Shown here piece by piece: positions 34,739-42,525 of a stretch of 49,364 nucleotides of DNA (the first letter of the stretch is position 1; the number at the start of each line of letters is the position of its first letter). The stretch is taken from assembly GCF_007004665.1 (NCBI RefSeq), contig NZ_ML660070.1:1-49364 (forward strand), given 5' to 3'. The position numbers and the translations under genes were made by a program. Below the pieces are notes generated by a model. The model had not been told where the DNA came from, searched no databases, and saw nothing but the letters and a program-made list of their open reading frames with translations. This stretch comes from Denitrobaculum tricleocarpae. GTDB lineage: Bacteria; Pseudomonadota; Alphaproteobacteria; Kiloniellales; Kiloniellaceae.

Positions 34739-35188
34739 ATGGATACGCTCGTTGACGGAATTGCGGCGATTGCGGCTTCTCTGGAGGTTTTGAAGGAGAT
34801 GAACGAGATCGATCAGGAGTCCGATCTGCCATCGGTAAAACTAAAGATTGCCGAATTGACGACCGCCCTGGCCTCCGTTCAAGTGATTCTTGCAACCACT
34901 CAGCAAGAGATTGCCAGCAAGGACGAGACAATCCTGACCCTGCAACAAAACCTGGAGCGTCAAAAGACCACGATCGAGCGAGAGGGCTTCCTCTATGACC
35001 AGGCATCCGACGGGTCGCCGGAGGGGGCACCCTACTGTCCGAGATGTCATCAGAAAGATGGCGTTATGATGCGCCTCACCGAGTCGGAGCGCGACGAGTT
35101 CCGAATGGAATGCCCGGAATGCAAGGCGACCTATGCTGTCGTCGCGCGGTCGTACGCAGAACAGAGAGATAAACCTGCGATTATTTGA
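34739..35188 (+). CDS. coiled-coil protein with C-terminal zinc ribbon, unknown
   Basis: 149 residues from ATG 34739 (MDTLVDGIAAIAASLEVLKEM). Residues 1-85 are helical with heptad spacing (IASKDETILTLQQNLERQK). The C-terminal 55 residues carry CPRCHQKDG and, 25 residues on, CPECKATY, a zinc ribbon. This two-part layout (helical clamp plus ribbon) recurs in hypothetical proteins often linked to phage or plasmid regions. There is no clear role. The frame could begin six residues earlier. The upstream 240 bases hold no gene. Confidence 0.6.
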   Translation: MDTLVDGIAAIAASLEVLKEMNEIDQESDLPSVKLKIAELTTALASVQVILATTQQEIASKDETILTLQQNLERQKTTIEREGFLYDQASDGSPEGAPYCPRCHQKDGVMMRLTESERDEFRMECPECKATYAVVARSYAEQRDKPAII

Positions 35189-35239
35189 CCGCGTGCGACT
35201 TTAATCTCCAGAAACTCTTTCAAAAAAAAATCTTGTCCG

Positions 35240-35280
35240 GTTCCTAAAAAAAATAGGAACCAAAATATTACTAGTGCATT
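35240..35280 (+). promoter_or_regulatory. palindrome GGTTCCTA/TAGGAACC and weak EcfG-type promoter
   Basis: GGTTCCTA and TAGGAACC form an inverted repeat (35239-35262) around an A run. The plus-strand GGAAC (35256-35260) is followed after 16 bases by CATT rather than CGTT. The leader to the OmpA gene would be about 160 bases, so the assignment is tentative. Confidence 0.4.
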
Positions 35281-35443
35281 TCCACTACAGAGCGTGCTGC
35301 ATCTACACAGCGATTATTGGCCTTCTTGGGCTTATAACTACTGAATTTGCGCAGCGTACGAATTAGACGGCGATTTTCAATTTCGCCAGGCATGACTGAC
35401 AACCTTGGTTCGTGCTTCATAGTCAAACTGTAGGAGCGATAGA

Positions 35444-36403
35444 ATGCTGAAGAAATTCCTGTTTTCCGGTGTTGCAACGAGTGTCCTTTTCGCGTCGGCG
35501 ACGACCGCGAGCGCAATCATTTACGATGATGACATGTCCGAGGCACGCAACATGACCCCTGCCGGTTCTACGTTCGAGGGCGAACTGGCACGTGAGTACA
35601 AGGACTTCTTTATCTACGAAGCCGACAAGATGTACGACTGGCCCGACGCGGACCATTTTGCCGAGAAGGCCCTGATCGCCAACAGCGGTCAGCGTGTCAT
35701 GCCGGAGAAGCCGAAAGACTGGAGCATCGATAGCGTTCACATGGGTGAGCTGAACGCCGCGCGCGACAAACTGGTGTCAGCACTCGACGAAGGCGGCCGC
35801 GACCTGGCGCCCCGTGAGGCGGCGATCGCACAGGCCCGCTACGATTGCTGGGTCGAGCAGCAGGAGGAAGGCCATCAGCCGGCACATATTGCGGCCTGCC
35901 GTATCGAATTCGATGCCGCGATGGCAAACCTCGATGCTGCAATGCAGCCAAAGCTCGCTGAAGCAGAGGTGACGACCACACAGACGGAGACCCTCGTGGT
36001 CGACGATGAAGTCGCCCGCGAGGTGGTGTACTTCGACTGGAATGAGGCGGAACTAAAGCCGGACGCGCAAGCTAAACTGAACCGGTTCGTCGACGAGATG
36101 CGCGAGATGCAAAACATCGTGCTATATGTCGAAGGCCATGCGGACCGCTCCGGCCCCGCAGACTACAATCTCAGCCTTTCGAAAGAACGTGCCGAGGAAG
36201 TGCGCAGTCAGCTGATCAAGCAAGGTTTGAACGTGGGCGAAATTGAGGACCTCAAGATTGAAGCAGAGGGAGAATCCGAGCCGGCTGTCGTGACTGCCGA
36301 CGGTGTGCGCGAGCCGGAAAATCGCCGGGTCGAAATCGTTGCCCGCGGCGTATCGGCTGAGATGGTGCAGACGACTACGACGACAATCACCCAGGATCAA
36401 TAG
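35444..36403 (+). CDS. OmpA-family outer membrane/periplasmic protein
   Basis: 319 residues with a signal peptide (LKKFLFSGVATSVLFASATTASA). The C-terminal OmpA-like peptidoglycan-binding domain (about 190-305) has VYFDWNEAELKPDAQAKL, VEGHADRSGPADYNLSLSKERAEEV and ENRRVEI. The N-terminal 165 residues are acidic and helical with two Cys and no beta-barrel, so it is a soluble or lipid-independent OmpA relative that anchors to peptidoglycan. The ribosome site TAGGAGCG is good. A strong terminator follows at 36421. Confidence 0.9.
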   Translation: MLKKFLFSGVATSVLFASATTASAIIYDDDMSEARNMTPAGSTFEGELAREYKDFFIYEADKMYDWPDADHFAEKALIANSGQRVMPEKPKDWSIDSVHMGELNAARDKLVSALDEGGRDLAPREAAIAQARYDCWVEQQEEGHQPAHIAACRIEFDAAMANLDAAMQPKLAEAEVTTTQTETLVVDDEVAREVVYFDWNEAELKPDAQAKLNRFVDEMREMQNIVLYVEGHADRSGPADYNLSLSKERAEEVRSQLIKQGLNVGEIEDLKIEAEGESEPAVVTADGVREPENRRVEIVARGVSAEMVQTTTTTITQDQ

Positions 36404-36420
36404 CCCAGGGTTGCCAACGT

Positions 36421-36459
36421 CGCCGACCATCGATACGAGCTTGATGGTCGGCGGCCTTT
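36421..36459 (+). terminator. rho-independent terminator after ompA-like gene
   Basis: CGCCGACCATC (36421-36431) pairs perfectly with GATGGTCGGCG (36443-36453), followed by a short pyrimidine tract. Confidence 0.75.
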
Positions 36460-36499
36460 CACTTTGAATGTAGTACACGATATCATTAGGAGCTTACCC

Positions 36500-36664
36500 A
36501 TGACTTTCGCCGGTATGAACCGTCTTTTCCTTTTGCCGCTCGTATTTGCCGGAGGTCTGCTTGTGGCCGGTTGCGAGGAACAAGGGCCGCTTGAAGAACT
36601 CGGCGAGTCCGCAGACGAGGCCGTAAACGATGCGGGTCGTGCGGTAGAAGATGCAACCGATTAA
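36500..36664 (+). CDS. entericidin-like small lipoprotein
   Basis: 54 residues. The signal peptide ends in the lipobox LLVAGC, and the mature part is a short acidic helix (LEELGESADEAVNDAGRAVEDATD), the entericidin EcnA/B layout. Such lipoproteins are frequent EcfG targets. The start at 36500 follows TAGGAGC. A terminator at 36683 separates it from the next gene. A second member of the same type is at 48529-48675. Confidence 0.8.
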   Translation: MTFAGMNRLFLLPLVFAGGLLVAGCEEQGPLEELGESADEAVNDAGRAVEDATD

Positions 36665-36682
36665 TCAATGAAACTTCGCAAT

Positions 36683-36729
36683 GAAACAGCGCTGATGGCA
36701 TTAATGCCGCAGCGCTGTTTCCTTTTTTT
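36683..36729 (+). terminator. rho-independent terminator after the small lipoprotein
   Basis: GAAACAGCGCTG (36683-36694) pairs with CAGCGCTGTTTC (36710-36721), with an inner GGCATTAATGCC stem, then a T run. Confidence 0.9.
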
Positions 36730-36746
36730 GAGCAAGGGCAAGTGTC

Positions 36747-38063
36747 GTGCAGGCTGCATCACTGAAGTCGATGTTACCGATCGTGAAGAACGAGGTGAGA
36801 ACTATCCGCAGCGCTCTGTGGTTCCGGCCCACGGCCTTTTCGGTCCTGGCTGCGTTGATTGCGATGTCGGTTGCTTTGGTCGATGGTTACCTACCGGTCA
36901 AAGCCTTCGCCTGGTTCCCTGAGGTTGAGATCTCGACGCTCCGTGATCTTCTGAATCTCATGGCCGGCACCATGTTGACGGTCGCGACCGTCACTCTTTC
37001 TGTCTTGATGCTGGTCCTTAGCCTCGCGGCCGGGCAAGCGTCACCGCGTGCGGTGCCCGAGATTATGGCAGATACCGTCACGCAAAACGCTTTGGGAACC
37101 TTTCTTGCGACCTTCGTCTTTGCCCTGACGTCTTTGCTGCTGTTGGGCTTTGGTGCAGTCGCCGGTCCCGGCATCACGCTCACACTCTTCTGTGCCCTGA
37201 TTTTAATCATGACCTCGGTGCGCTATCTGGTGCAGTGGATCCACCATGTGGCCGAGACCTTAAAGCTGAACCGCGTCGTATCCCGCATTCATTCTCAGGC
37301 GGAAGAGGTTCTGAAATACTATTTGGACAAGCGCCACGCATCCGAAGCAGGAGAGAGGCGGAGCTTGCGCGAGCCCCTCATGACGCTTCATCCCAACCGA
37401 ACCGGCTACATCCAGCTTATTGATGAAGAGAAGATACGCTCCGTGGCCGAGGAGCAGGATATCTCGATCGAGGTCACGGTTCAGGAAGGCGACTTCGTTC
37501 ATCCGAAGCGCCTTCTGCTGCGGCATGAGGGTCCGGAGCTTGACGGCGCGACGATTCGGGCGTTGCGCATGGCGATCGTTATTGGGTTTGAACGCAGTCC
37601 GGAGGCTGATCCCCGGCTCGGTTTCGAGTTGTTGACGGAGATTGCCTGCCGGGCGCTGTCACCGGGTGTGAACGACCCGCAATCCGCACTTGCATGCATC
37701 GAGTACTTGGGTGGTCTGCTTGCATTTGCGGGTAGTTGCCCGTCGCAGCATTATCCAGCGAAACACTCTAAAGATGGCCGTGTCATATTTGCCAGGGCCG
37801 ACTTCGCGGCTCTGCTGGTGCGTTCCGTCCGGCCTATCGTTCGCGACGGAGCAGGGGTGGCTGAGATCATCTGCGCAATTATGTCGATCTTGGAAGAGCT
37901 GTCGGCGAGCGTTGAGCCCGAATACGAGGGCTTGATCTTGGAAGAGGTTCGCCGAGCTGAAACTCTGGGTTTGGAATCCCTTCAACTCGGCTTGGATAAG
38001 CAGGTGTTGACAGAAATAGCCGAACGTATAAAAGGCGCCAACTCAAAGCGAGAAGATCAGTGA
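36747..38063 (+). CDS. DUF2254 membrane protein
   Basis: 438 residues from GTG 36747; ATG 36771 is also possible. Four hydrophobic helices lie in the first 165 residues (e.g. LNLMAGTMLTVATVTLSVLMLVLSLAAGQASPRAVPEIM, the DUF2254 signature), followed by a large soluble part with RTGYIQLID and SPGVNDPQSALACIEYL. The family is a predicted inner membrane protein of unknown function, frequent in stress gene clusters. The preceding terminator and lack of a nearby EcfG site leave its promoter unclear. Convergent with the Pmp3 gene. Confidence 0.85.
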   Translation: MQAASLKSMLPIVKNEVRTIRSALWFRPTAFSVLAALIAMSVALVDGYLPVKAFAWFPEVEISTLRDLLNLMAGTMLTVATVTLSVLMLVLSLAAGQASPRAVPEIMADTVTQNALGTFLATFVFALTSLLLLGFGAVAGPGITLTLFCALILIMTSVRYLVQWIHHVAETLKLNRVVSRIHSQAEEVLKYYLDKRHASEAGERRSLREPLMTLHPNRTGYIQLIDEEKIRSVAEEQDISIEVTVQEGDFVHPKRLLLRHEGPELDGATIRALRMAIVIGFERSPEADPRLGFELLTEIACRALSPGVNDPQSALACIEYLGGLLAFAGSCPSQHYPAKHSKDGRVIFARADFAALLVRSVRPIVRDGAGVAEIICAIMSILEELSASVEPEYEGLILEEVRRAETLGLESLQLGLDKQVLTEIAERIKGANSKREDQ

Positions 38064-38102
38064 TCCGGCATTTTGCAGCAGATATAGCTGGTCGGCCGGC
38101 GG

Positions 38103-38261
38103 TTAACGTCGTGCAATAATCCAGACTGCGTGTATGATCCCGGGGATATAGCCTAGTATCGTGAGGATGATATTAATCCAAAACTGGGGGCCAATACCGA
38201 CTTGAAGAAAAACTCCCAACGGGGGCAAAAGAATAGCGATCAGAATGCGGATCAGGTCCAT
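38103..38261 (-). CDS. Pmp3/YqaE-family small membrane protein
   Basis: 52 residues, MDLIRILIAILLPPLGVFLQVGIG and on to ILTILGYIPGIIHAVWII. The PPLGV and YIPGIIHA motifs define the Pmp3/UPF0057 family of two-helix hydrophobic proteins linked to salt and membrane-potential stress. The longer frame to 38297 is unlikely; ATG 38261 begins the conserved part. An EcfG-like promoter lies about 80 bases upstream on the same strand. Confidence 0.92.
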   Translation of the reverse strand: MDLIRILIAILLPPLGVFLQVGIGPQFWINIILTILGYIPGIIHAVWIIARR

Positions 38262-38339
38262 GAGAGGTTCTCTTTCTAAGTAACTGTAAATATGCACGGA
38301 TGGCCAGGGGTGCTCTGGGCATCGAGTTCGTACAGAGCT

Positions 38340-38364
38340 AACTCATGATTTCGAAAATCGTTCC
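38340..38364 (-). promoter_or_regulatory. EcfG-type promoter (GGAAC-N16-AGTT)
   Basis: On the minus strand GGAAC 38364-38360, 16-base spacer, AGTT 38343-38340, upstream of the Pmp3 gene. Confidence 0.65.
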
Positions 38365-38429
38365 ACAAAAGCGCCATGATGTTGAAAGTCTCGACTGAGG
38401 GATGTGCGAAGAAAGCCGAAGATTGACAG

Positions 38430-39266
38430 TCAGTCGCCGTCCGCTTCGATTTCTCTGCGGACCTGTGCATAACTGATCATCGCGAAAAGGACTGTGCCGC
38501 CGACAACGTTGCCGGCCAAGGTCGGAAGTGCGAACCCGAACAGTGTTTCCAGAACATCGATTCTTCCGGTCATCAGCAAGAAGAAGGCTTCAACGGAGCC
38601 AGCAACAATGTGGGTGAAATCCGCCAACGCAATGACGTAGGTGATAAGGCCAATCATCCAGAACGCCATATGCTCCGCGGACGGGAGCAACCAGACAAGA
38701 GCCGCAATCAGCCAGCCCGCACCGATTCCTTTGATGAACATCTCGCCAGGCGAGTTCACAAAGAGATGCTCGCCGATCGATGTGATCGCGGCCATGGTTG
38801 CGGCGGGAAGTGGCTCTCCGTAGGCCAGGAACGCCGCGACAACCGCCGCCCCCGCAAAGTTCGCCAGTAGAACGATGCCCCAAAGCCGCGCGATGAGCGC
38901 CAGACATTGAAACGAAGGCGCTGCCATTAATGGCAGGACCACCGTGATCGTGTTCTCGGTGAAGAGCTGTTGCCGCGCAAGGATCACGATCAGGAAGCCA
39001 ACGCTGTAGCCCATGTCCGCTACGAGCGGCGTCCAATCCGTGTCCGGCAGAAAACTCTTCAATAGAGCTTGGGTAATAACGGAAAAGCTGATCGTCAGGC
39101 CTGCTGCGACCCCTGACCACCAGAGTGCCGAGGCTTCCCGCTCAAGCTCTTCCTCGCCTTCCTGTCGCACCACCTCGTAGACGACCGCCGCTCTCAATCG
39201 GCGCTTATCCTCGACGTCCTGGTGATCCGATTCCGAGAAGGTAGGGCTTTGGCTATCGTCTACCAT
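38430..39266 (-). CDS. formate/nitrite transporter (FNT)-family protein
   Basis: 278 residues. After a hydrophilic N-terminal extension (about 50 residues, rich in acidic side chains), six hydrophobic helices follow. FLIVILARQQLFTENTI and VGGTVLFAMISYAQV carry family features (LFTEN and the NxxGG pattern), closest to the YfdC-like branch. Substrate unknown; formate, nitrite or a related anion is likely for the family. GAGGAA precedes ATG 39266. An EcfG-like promoter stands upstream on the same strand. Confidence 0.88.
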   Translation of the reverse strand: MVDDSQSPTFSESDHQDVEDKRRLRAAVVYEVVRQEGEEELEREASALWWSGVAAGLTISFSVITQALLKSFLPDTDWTPLVADMGYSVGFLIVILARQQLFTENTITVVLPLMAAPSFQCLALIARLWGIVLLANFAGAAVVAAFLAYGEPLPAATMAAITSIGEHLFVNSPGEMFIKGIGAGWLIAALVWLLPSAEHMAFWMIGLITYVIALADFTHIVAGSVEAFFLLMTGRIDVLETLFGFALPTLAGNVVGGTVLFAMISYAQVRREIEADGD

Positions 39267-39324
39267 GTTTCCTCACGTGTCTGGACGCCGCGCTCCGTCC
39301 ACCACGCTCCGGCACCCGCTAAGA

Positions 39325-39350
39325 AACACTGCCAGGTCAGAATTGGTTCC
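39325..39350 (-). promoter_or_regulatory. EcfG-type promoter (GGAAC-N17-TGTT)
   Basis: On the minus strand GGAAC 39350-39346, 17-base spacer, TGTT 39328-39325, 59 bases before the FNT start. Confidence 0.6.
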
Positions 39351-39416
39351 AATTTTTTAACAGGAATATTTTTTTTGGGCGTTTCCGGACAAAGCCCGTC
39401 AAAGACTAAAAACTAT

Positions 39417-39441
39417 GGAACCCCGCCTTGCCGAAGAGGTT
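39417..39441 (+). promoter_or_regulatory. EcfG-type promoter (GGAAC-N16-GGTT)
   Basis: GGAAC 39417-39421, 16-base spacer, GGTT 39438-39441, 80 bases before the DUF1328 gene. Confidence 0.7.
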
Positions 39442-39521
39442 GTCAATACATCGGGTGTGGCCGCTAGAGCGGTTTGCTTTGGAGGCATCCACTCCTTGTG
39501 TTGTGAGAGAAAGGAATAGCT

Positions 39522-39689
39522 ATGCTTTACTGGGCCGCGGTTTTTTTTGTCATCGCATTAATTGCGGGTGTATTCGGGTTCGGTGGGCTGGCATCTGCGT
39601 CGGCGGGCGTTGCGCAAATCCTCTTTTTCATCTTCCTCATTCTGCTGGTCGTCTCTCTCGTTTCGCACATTGCGCGCGGGAGGCGTTAA
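39522..39689 (+). CDS. DUF1328 (YtjA-like) small membrane protein
   Basis: 55 residues: [20 protein letters not shown], then [27 protein letters not shown]-type residues and a basic end HIARGRR. Two hydrophobic helices and the AGVFGFGG...[10 protein letters not shown] pattern define DUF1328/UPF0391. AAAGGAATAGCT precedes the ATG. An EcfG-like promoter lies upstream. The stop is 10 bases from the end of the convergent chalcone-isomerase-like gene. Confidence 0.92.
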   Translation: MLYWAAVFFVIALIAGVFGFGGLASASAGVAQILFFIFLILLVVSLVSHIARGRR

Positions 39690-39699
39690 GCAGTCCGAT

Positions 39700-40302
39700 T
39701 CAGCAGCTCTCAGACAGCAACAATCGCCGGAGGTTTTTTGAGACGGGCTCTTGGCCCAGCCACAGATCCAACAACGCATGAATGAGATCGCCGTTCGGCT
39801 TGAAGGCCTGTCTCTCGCCGTTGACATAGAGAGCATTCCCTTCCTGAGGCTCATAGGCGATGACGACGACGTCGTTGGTTTCAATCTCCTGAAACAGATC
39901 CTGCAGCACCATGAACATCTCGCGTGAAATCTCCTCCCGCAAATGTGAACGCCATTCGCTTGGAATCTGATCAGGCACATTGCCGTCATAGAGGATTTCC
40001 AGGCGGACGGCCTTCGGGGTCGCGGTGCTACGGTACCTGTACAGGTCGTTGGACCTGTCTTCCGTGTACAGCGATACGAGGTAGAGGTCATACCACAGCA
40101 CCTCGCGCATGCCGCAGCTGGTCAGATAAAAGCTCCTGTCGACTGCATCCAGACGGTCAGGCAGAGGAATGCCCTCGAAATCCGCTGCTTCTGCGTGAAC
40201 ACTGAGACTGAGGAGGAGAGCCGTTGTGACCGCAAGCCATCTCGCTGTCCGCTCAAAGGCCTCTCGAATTTGGAGGTGCCGCAGGTTTGCGTCGCCGAGC
40301 AT
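39700..40302 (-). CDS. secreted chalcone-isomerase-like protein
   Basis: 200 residues from MLGDANLRHLQ. A signal peptide (ARWLAVTTALLLSLSVHAEA) precedes a mature part with YLTSCGMREVLWYDLYLVSLY, PKAVRLEILYD and GQEPVSKNLRRLLL, the pattern of bacterial chalcone-isomerase-like periplasmic proteins. These rarely catalyse flavonoid isomerisation, and their substrate is unknown. A longer frame to 40431 exists; GAGAGGA supports ATG 40302. No EcfG promoter was found. Confidence 0.8.
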   Translation of the reverse strand: MLGDANLRHLQIREAFERTARWLAVTTALLLSLSVHAEAADFEGIPLPDRLDAVDRSFYLTSCGMREVLWYDLYLVSLYTEDRSNDLYRYRSTATPKAVRLEILYDGNVPDQIPSEWRSHLREEISREMFMVLQDLFQEIETNDVVVIAYEPQEGNALYVNGERQAFKPNGDLIHALLDLWLGQEPVSKNLRRLLLSESC

Positions 40303-40470
40303 CTGGATCGTCCTCTCTGTCGTGTTCTTCCAGGGACCTTGGTACCGGGTTAACTCCCTGGTTTCGCGAAATCCTTCATTGGCAGTTTGACCGAGTGCCT
40401 CGCGAAGGTAAATGCCGCTTTCGCTATCCACTATGGGGAGTACGCCATTGCTAAAGTTGCAATCGACGGC

Positions 40471-41859
40471 TCATTCCACGACATGCTCCCAAGGCACGCG
40501 AATTTCCCATCGCAAACCCTCGTGCGCAAAATCAGTTTCGACTTCAGCGCCCAAGGTCCGCGCGGTCACTTTCTGCAGGATGGCATAGCCGAAGCCTTTT
40601 TTGCTTTGGGGCTTTACCGGTGGCCCTCCGTTCTCCGACCATTGAAGGTGGAGATGCGCCTGGTCCCCGGAGTCCTCAACCTTACGCCAGGAGATCTTCA
40701 CCTTTCCCTGGGGATCTGACAGAGCCCCATACTTTGCTGCGTTCGTTGCAAGCTCGTGCAACGCCATGCCTATATTCTGGGTTGCGTCAACGCTTAAACG
40801 CAGATCGCTGCCTACAAGTATGATCTGGGTCTTTGCTGCGGGCAACAGATGTCCGATCTGGCCATTAATCAGTTCGACCAGTGAACCGCCGCGCCAAGCC
40901 TCCTGAACCAGGAGGTCGTGAGATTGGGCCAAACCCTGCAGCCGGCCGACAAAAGACTCGACGAACTCATCAGGGCTCTTTGCATAGGCCGCCGACTGCC
41001 GGGCCATTGCCTGGGTGACAGCCAAGAGGTTTTTTAACCGATGGTTCACCTCACGCGTAATCAGACGAAGATGCGATTCCGATTCCTTCTGTTCGGTTAT
41101 GTCGACGGCAATCGAGATGATGCCGTCGAGCACACCTCCCTCGTCGTACATCGGCTCGATGCTGACGTCGAAGCAATGCTCGACGCCCTCTATTTCCACT
41201 GTCGTCTCGATACGCTGCGGCTTTTCCTCCTCCAGCGAACGGCGCTTTGCTTCGATCAGAGGTAAGGCAGTCTCCAATGGAAGTAACTCGTGATCCTTCC
41301 TGCCGATCACCGCTGCCGCACCGAACCCGGCAGGCGCGTTGTGAATCCATGTGTAGCTCAGATCCTGGTCCTGAGCGAAAATCGTAATTTTAGATCCGAG
41401 CAGAGCACGTTCGAAACGTCGGATCATCGTGGGCAGTTCCAGCAGGAGGTTAAGCTCAGGGCCCTCGGTGTCAAGCTGCCCACCGCCGGCACCACCCTGC
41501 TGTTCGGTGGAGGTCGCCCGTTTGTTGAATCCAGGAGCGCGCAACAGGGATTGGGAGCCTCCGGCCGGAGAGAACTTGCGAGAGGGCCATAACAGCACGA
41601 CGGGCAGCAAAACGATCAAACAGACGATCGCCACGAGTGCGGCCGTCATGATCAGTTCTTGAATAGAAAACACGTCTTCCTTGGCCGCACTCAGGATTTG
41701 TGCGACGCCGAACGTTGTCGTGGCAATTGAAAATCCGTAGATCCAAACGCGATGACGCAGGGCAAATCCCTGTATATCTGTGAAGCGGGACATTCGTATC
41801 AGGACCAATAGACTTCCAAAAACAAGCACGGCGCTCAAACCGCCGATCCAAAAACTCAT
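40471..41859 (-). CDS. HWE-family membrane sensor histidine kinase
   Basis: 462 residues. Three hydrophobic helices (residues 5-22, 38-56, 68-91) give a short membrane anchor without a large periplasmic domain. A PAS domain (about 150-258) ends AVDITEQKESE. The HWE kinase core has His273 in EVNHRLKNLLAVTQAM, N-box ALHELATNAAKYGAL and the WSENGG motif. These parts are intact, unlike the kinase at 45188. HWE kinases commonly phosphorylate PhyR, so it is a likely active input into the GSR core a few kb away. The signal is unknown. Confidence 0.92.
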   Translation of the reverse strand: MSFWIGGLSAVLVFGSLLVLIRMSRFTDIQGFALRHRVWIYGFSIATTTFGVAQILSAAKEDVFSIQELIMTAALVAIVCLIVLLPVVLLWPSRKFSPAGGSQSLLRAPGFNKRATSTEQQGGAGGGQLDTEGPELNLLLELPTMIRRFERALLGSKITIFAQDQDLSYTWIHNAPAGFGAAAVIGRKDHELLPLETALPLIEAKRRSLEEEKPQRIETTVEIEGVEHCFDVSIEPMYDEGGVLDGIISIAVDITEQKESESHLRLITREVNHRLKNLLAVTQAMARQSAAYAKSPDEFVESFVGRLQGLAQSHDLLVQEAWRGGSLVELINGQIGHLLPAAKTQIILVGSDLRLSVDATQNIGMALHELATNAAKYGALSDPQGKVKISWRKVEDSGDQAHLHLQWSENGGPPVKPQSKKGFGYAILQKVTARTLGAEVETDFAHEGLRWEIRVPWEHVVE

Positions 41860-42032
41860 TGTTATCTCAAATCAGCGTTTCAATACCGGGGCACGGCGAA
41901 GAAGCCGCACCCCGTGAGTGGTCCAATTTCGGTAGGGAAGGGGGCATATACAGCAGTTGCAACGAGAGCGTTATGTCGCACGACATAGTCTGATGAATTT
42001 TATCGCGCCGAAATAGATTTTTTATTTTTACT
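41860..42032. other. intergenic between the HWE kinase and the candidate sRNA promoter
   Basis: No frame or EcfG promoter facing the kinase was seen. Transcription of the kinase probably starts here from another promoter. Confidence 0.4.
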
Positions 42033-42057
42033 GGAACTATTCCGTCTAATTTCCGTT
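42033..42057 (+). promoter_or_regulatory. EcfG-type promoter (GGAAC-N16-CGTT) without a coding gene behind it
   Basis: GGAAC 42033-42037, 16-base spacer, CGTT 42054-42057. No start codon with an open frame follows before the terminator at 42136. Confidence 0.75.
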
Positions 42058-42063
42058 TGCACA

Positions 42064-42168
42064 GTGGGCGGGACCGTCGTAGCCATCCCCCTCAACTGGT
42101 TGCGACTTCTCGTTTCTTGACGACTATTACTCTTGGGTGATCGAATTTATTCGATCACCTTCTTTTTT
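42064..42168 (+). ncRNA. candidate EcfG-dependent small RNA
   Basis: The unit is bounded by a perfect EcfG promoter and a strong intrinsic terminator, with a predicted length of about 105 nucleotides. The start is estimated seven bases after the CGTT box. It contains no ATG and no useful frame. CCCCCUCAACUGG and similar C-rich single-stranded stretches could pair with ribosome sites, as in many trans-acting sRNAs; targets are not known. A second EcfG promoter for csbD starts only 27 bases beyond the terminator. Confidence 0.5.
42136..42168 (+). terminator. rho-independent terminator of the candidate sRNA
   Basis: GGTGATCGAAT (42136-42146) pairs perfectly with ATTCGATCACC (42149-42159), followed by TTCTTTTTT. 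Confidence 0.9.
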
Positions 42169-42194
42169 GATCGAAAAAAAGTAATTTTTTCTTT

Positions 42195-42220
42195 GGAACC
42201 AAGCCCCGATCCCGGCGGTT
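42195..42220 (+). promoter_or_regulatory. EcfG-type promoter (GGAAC-N17-GGTT) for csbD
   Basis: GGAAC 42195-42199, 17-base spacer, GGTT 42217-42220, 48 bases before ATG 42269. Confidence 0.7.
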
Positions 42221-42268
42221 TATCGAAGAGATATAGAGCGGCCATCAACAGACAAAAGGAGCAAAACG

Positions 42269-42475
42269 ATGAACTGGGATCAGGTCGAAGGAAACTGGAA
42301 GCAATTCAAGGGCAACGTCCAGCAACAGTGGGGCAAGCTCTCCGATGATGATCTCGACGTGGTGGAGGGCCGGCGGACCGAATTGGCTGGCAAGCTCCAG
42401 GAGCGTTACGGAATTGCCCGGGAGGAAGCCGAACGCGAAATCGATCAGTGGTTGAAGCAGAGCCAAAGTAACTGA
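42269..42475 (+). CDS. CsbD-family stress protein
   Basis: 68 residues. MNWDQVEGNWKQFKGNVQQQWGKLSDDDLDVVEGRR is the CsbD motif, and the C-terminal half is an amphipathic charged helix. CsbD proteins are small hydrophilic general-stress proteins of unknown mechanism, frequently driven by stress sigma factors. AAAGGAGC is a strong ribosome site. It is followed after 50 bases by the PRC-barrel gene, which has no promoter of its own that I can see. Confidence 0.95.
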   Translation: MNWDQVEGNWKQFKGNVQQQWGKLSDDDLDVVEGRRTELAGKLQERYGIAREEAEREIDQWLKQSQSN

Positions 42476-42525
42476 AGCGGCTTGTAATCGTCTTCTTGAA
42501 ACCGAAACACACTACGAGGTTAAAC

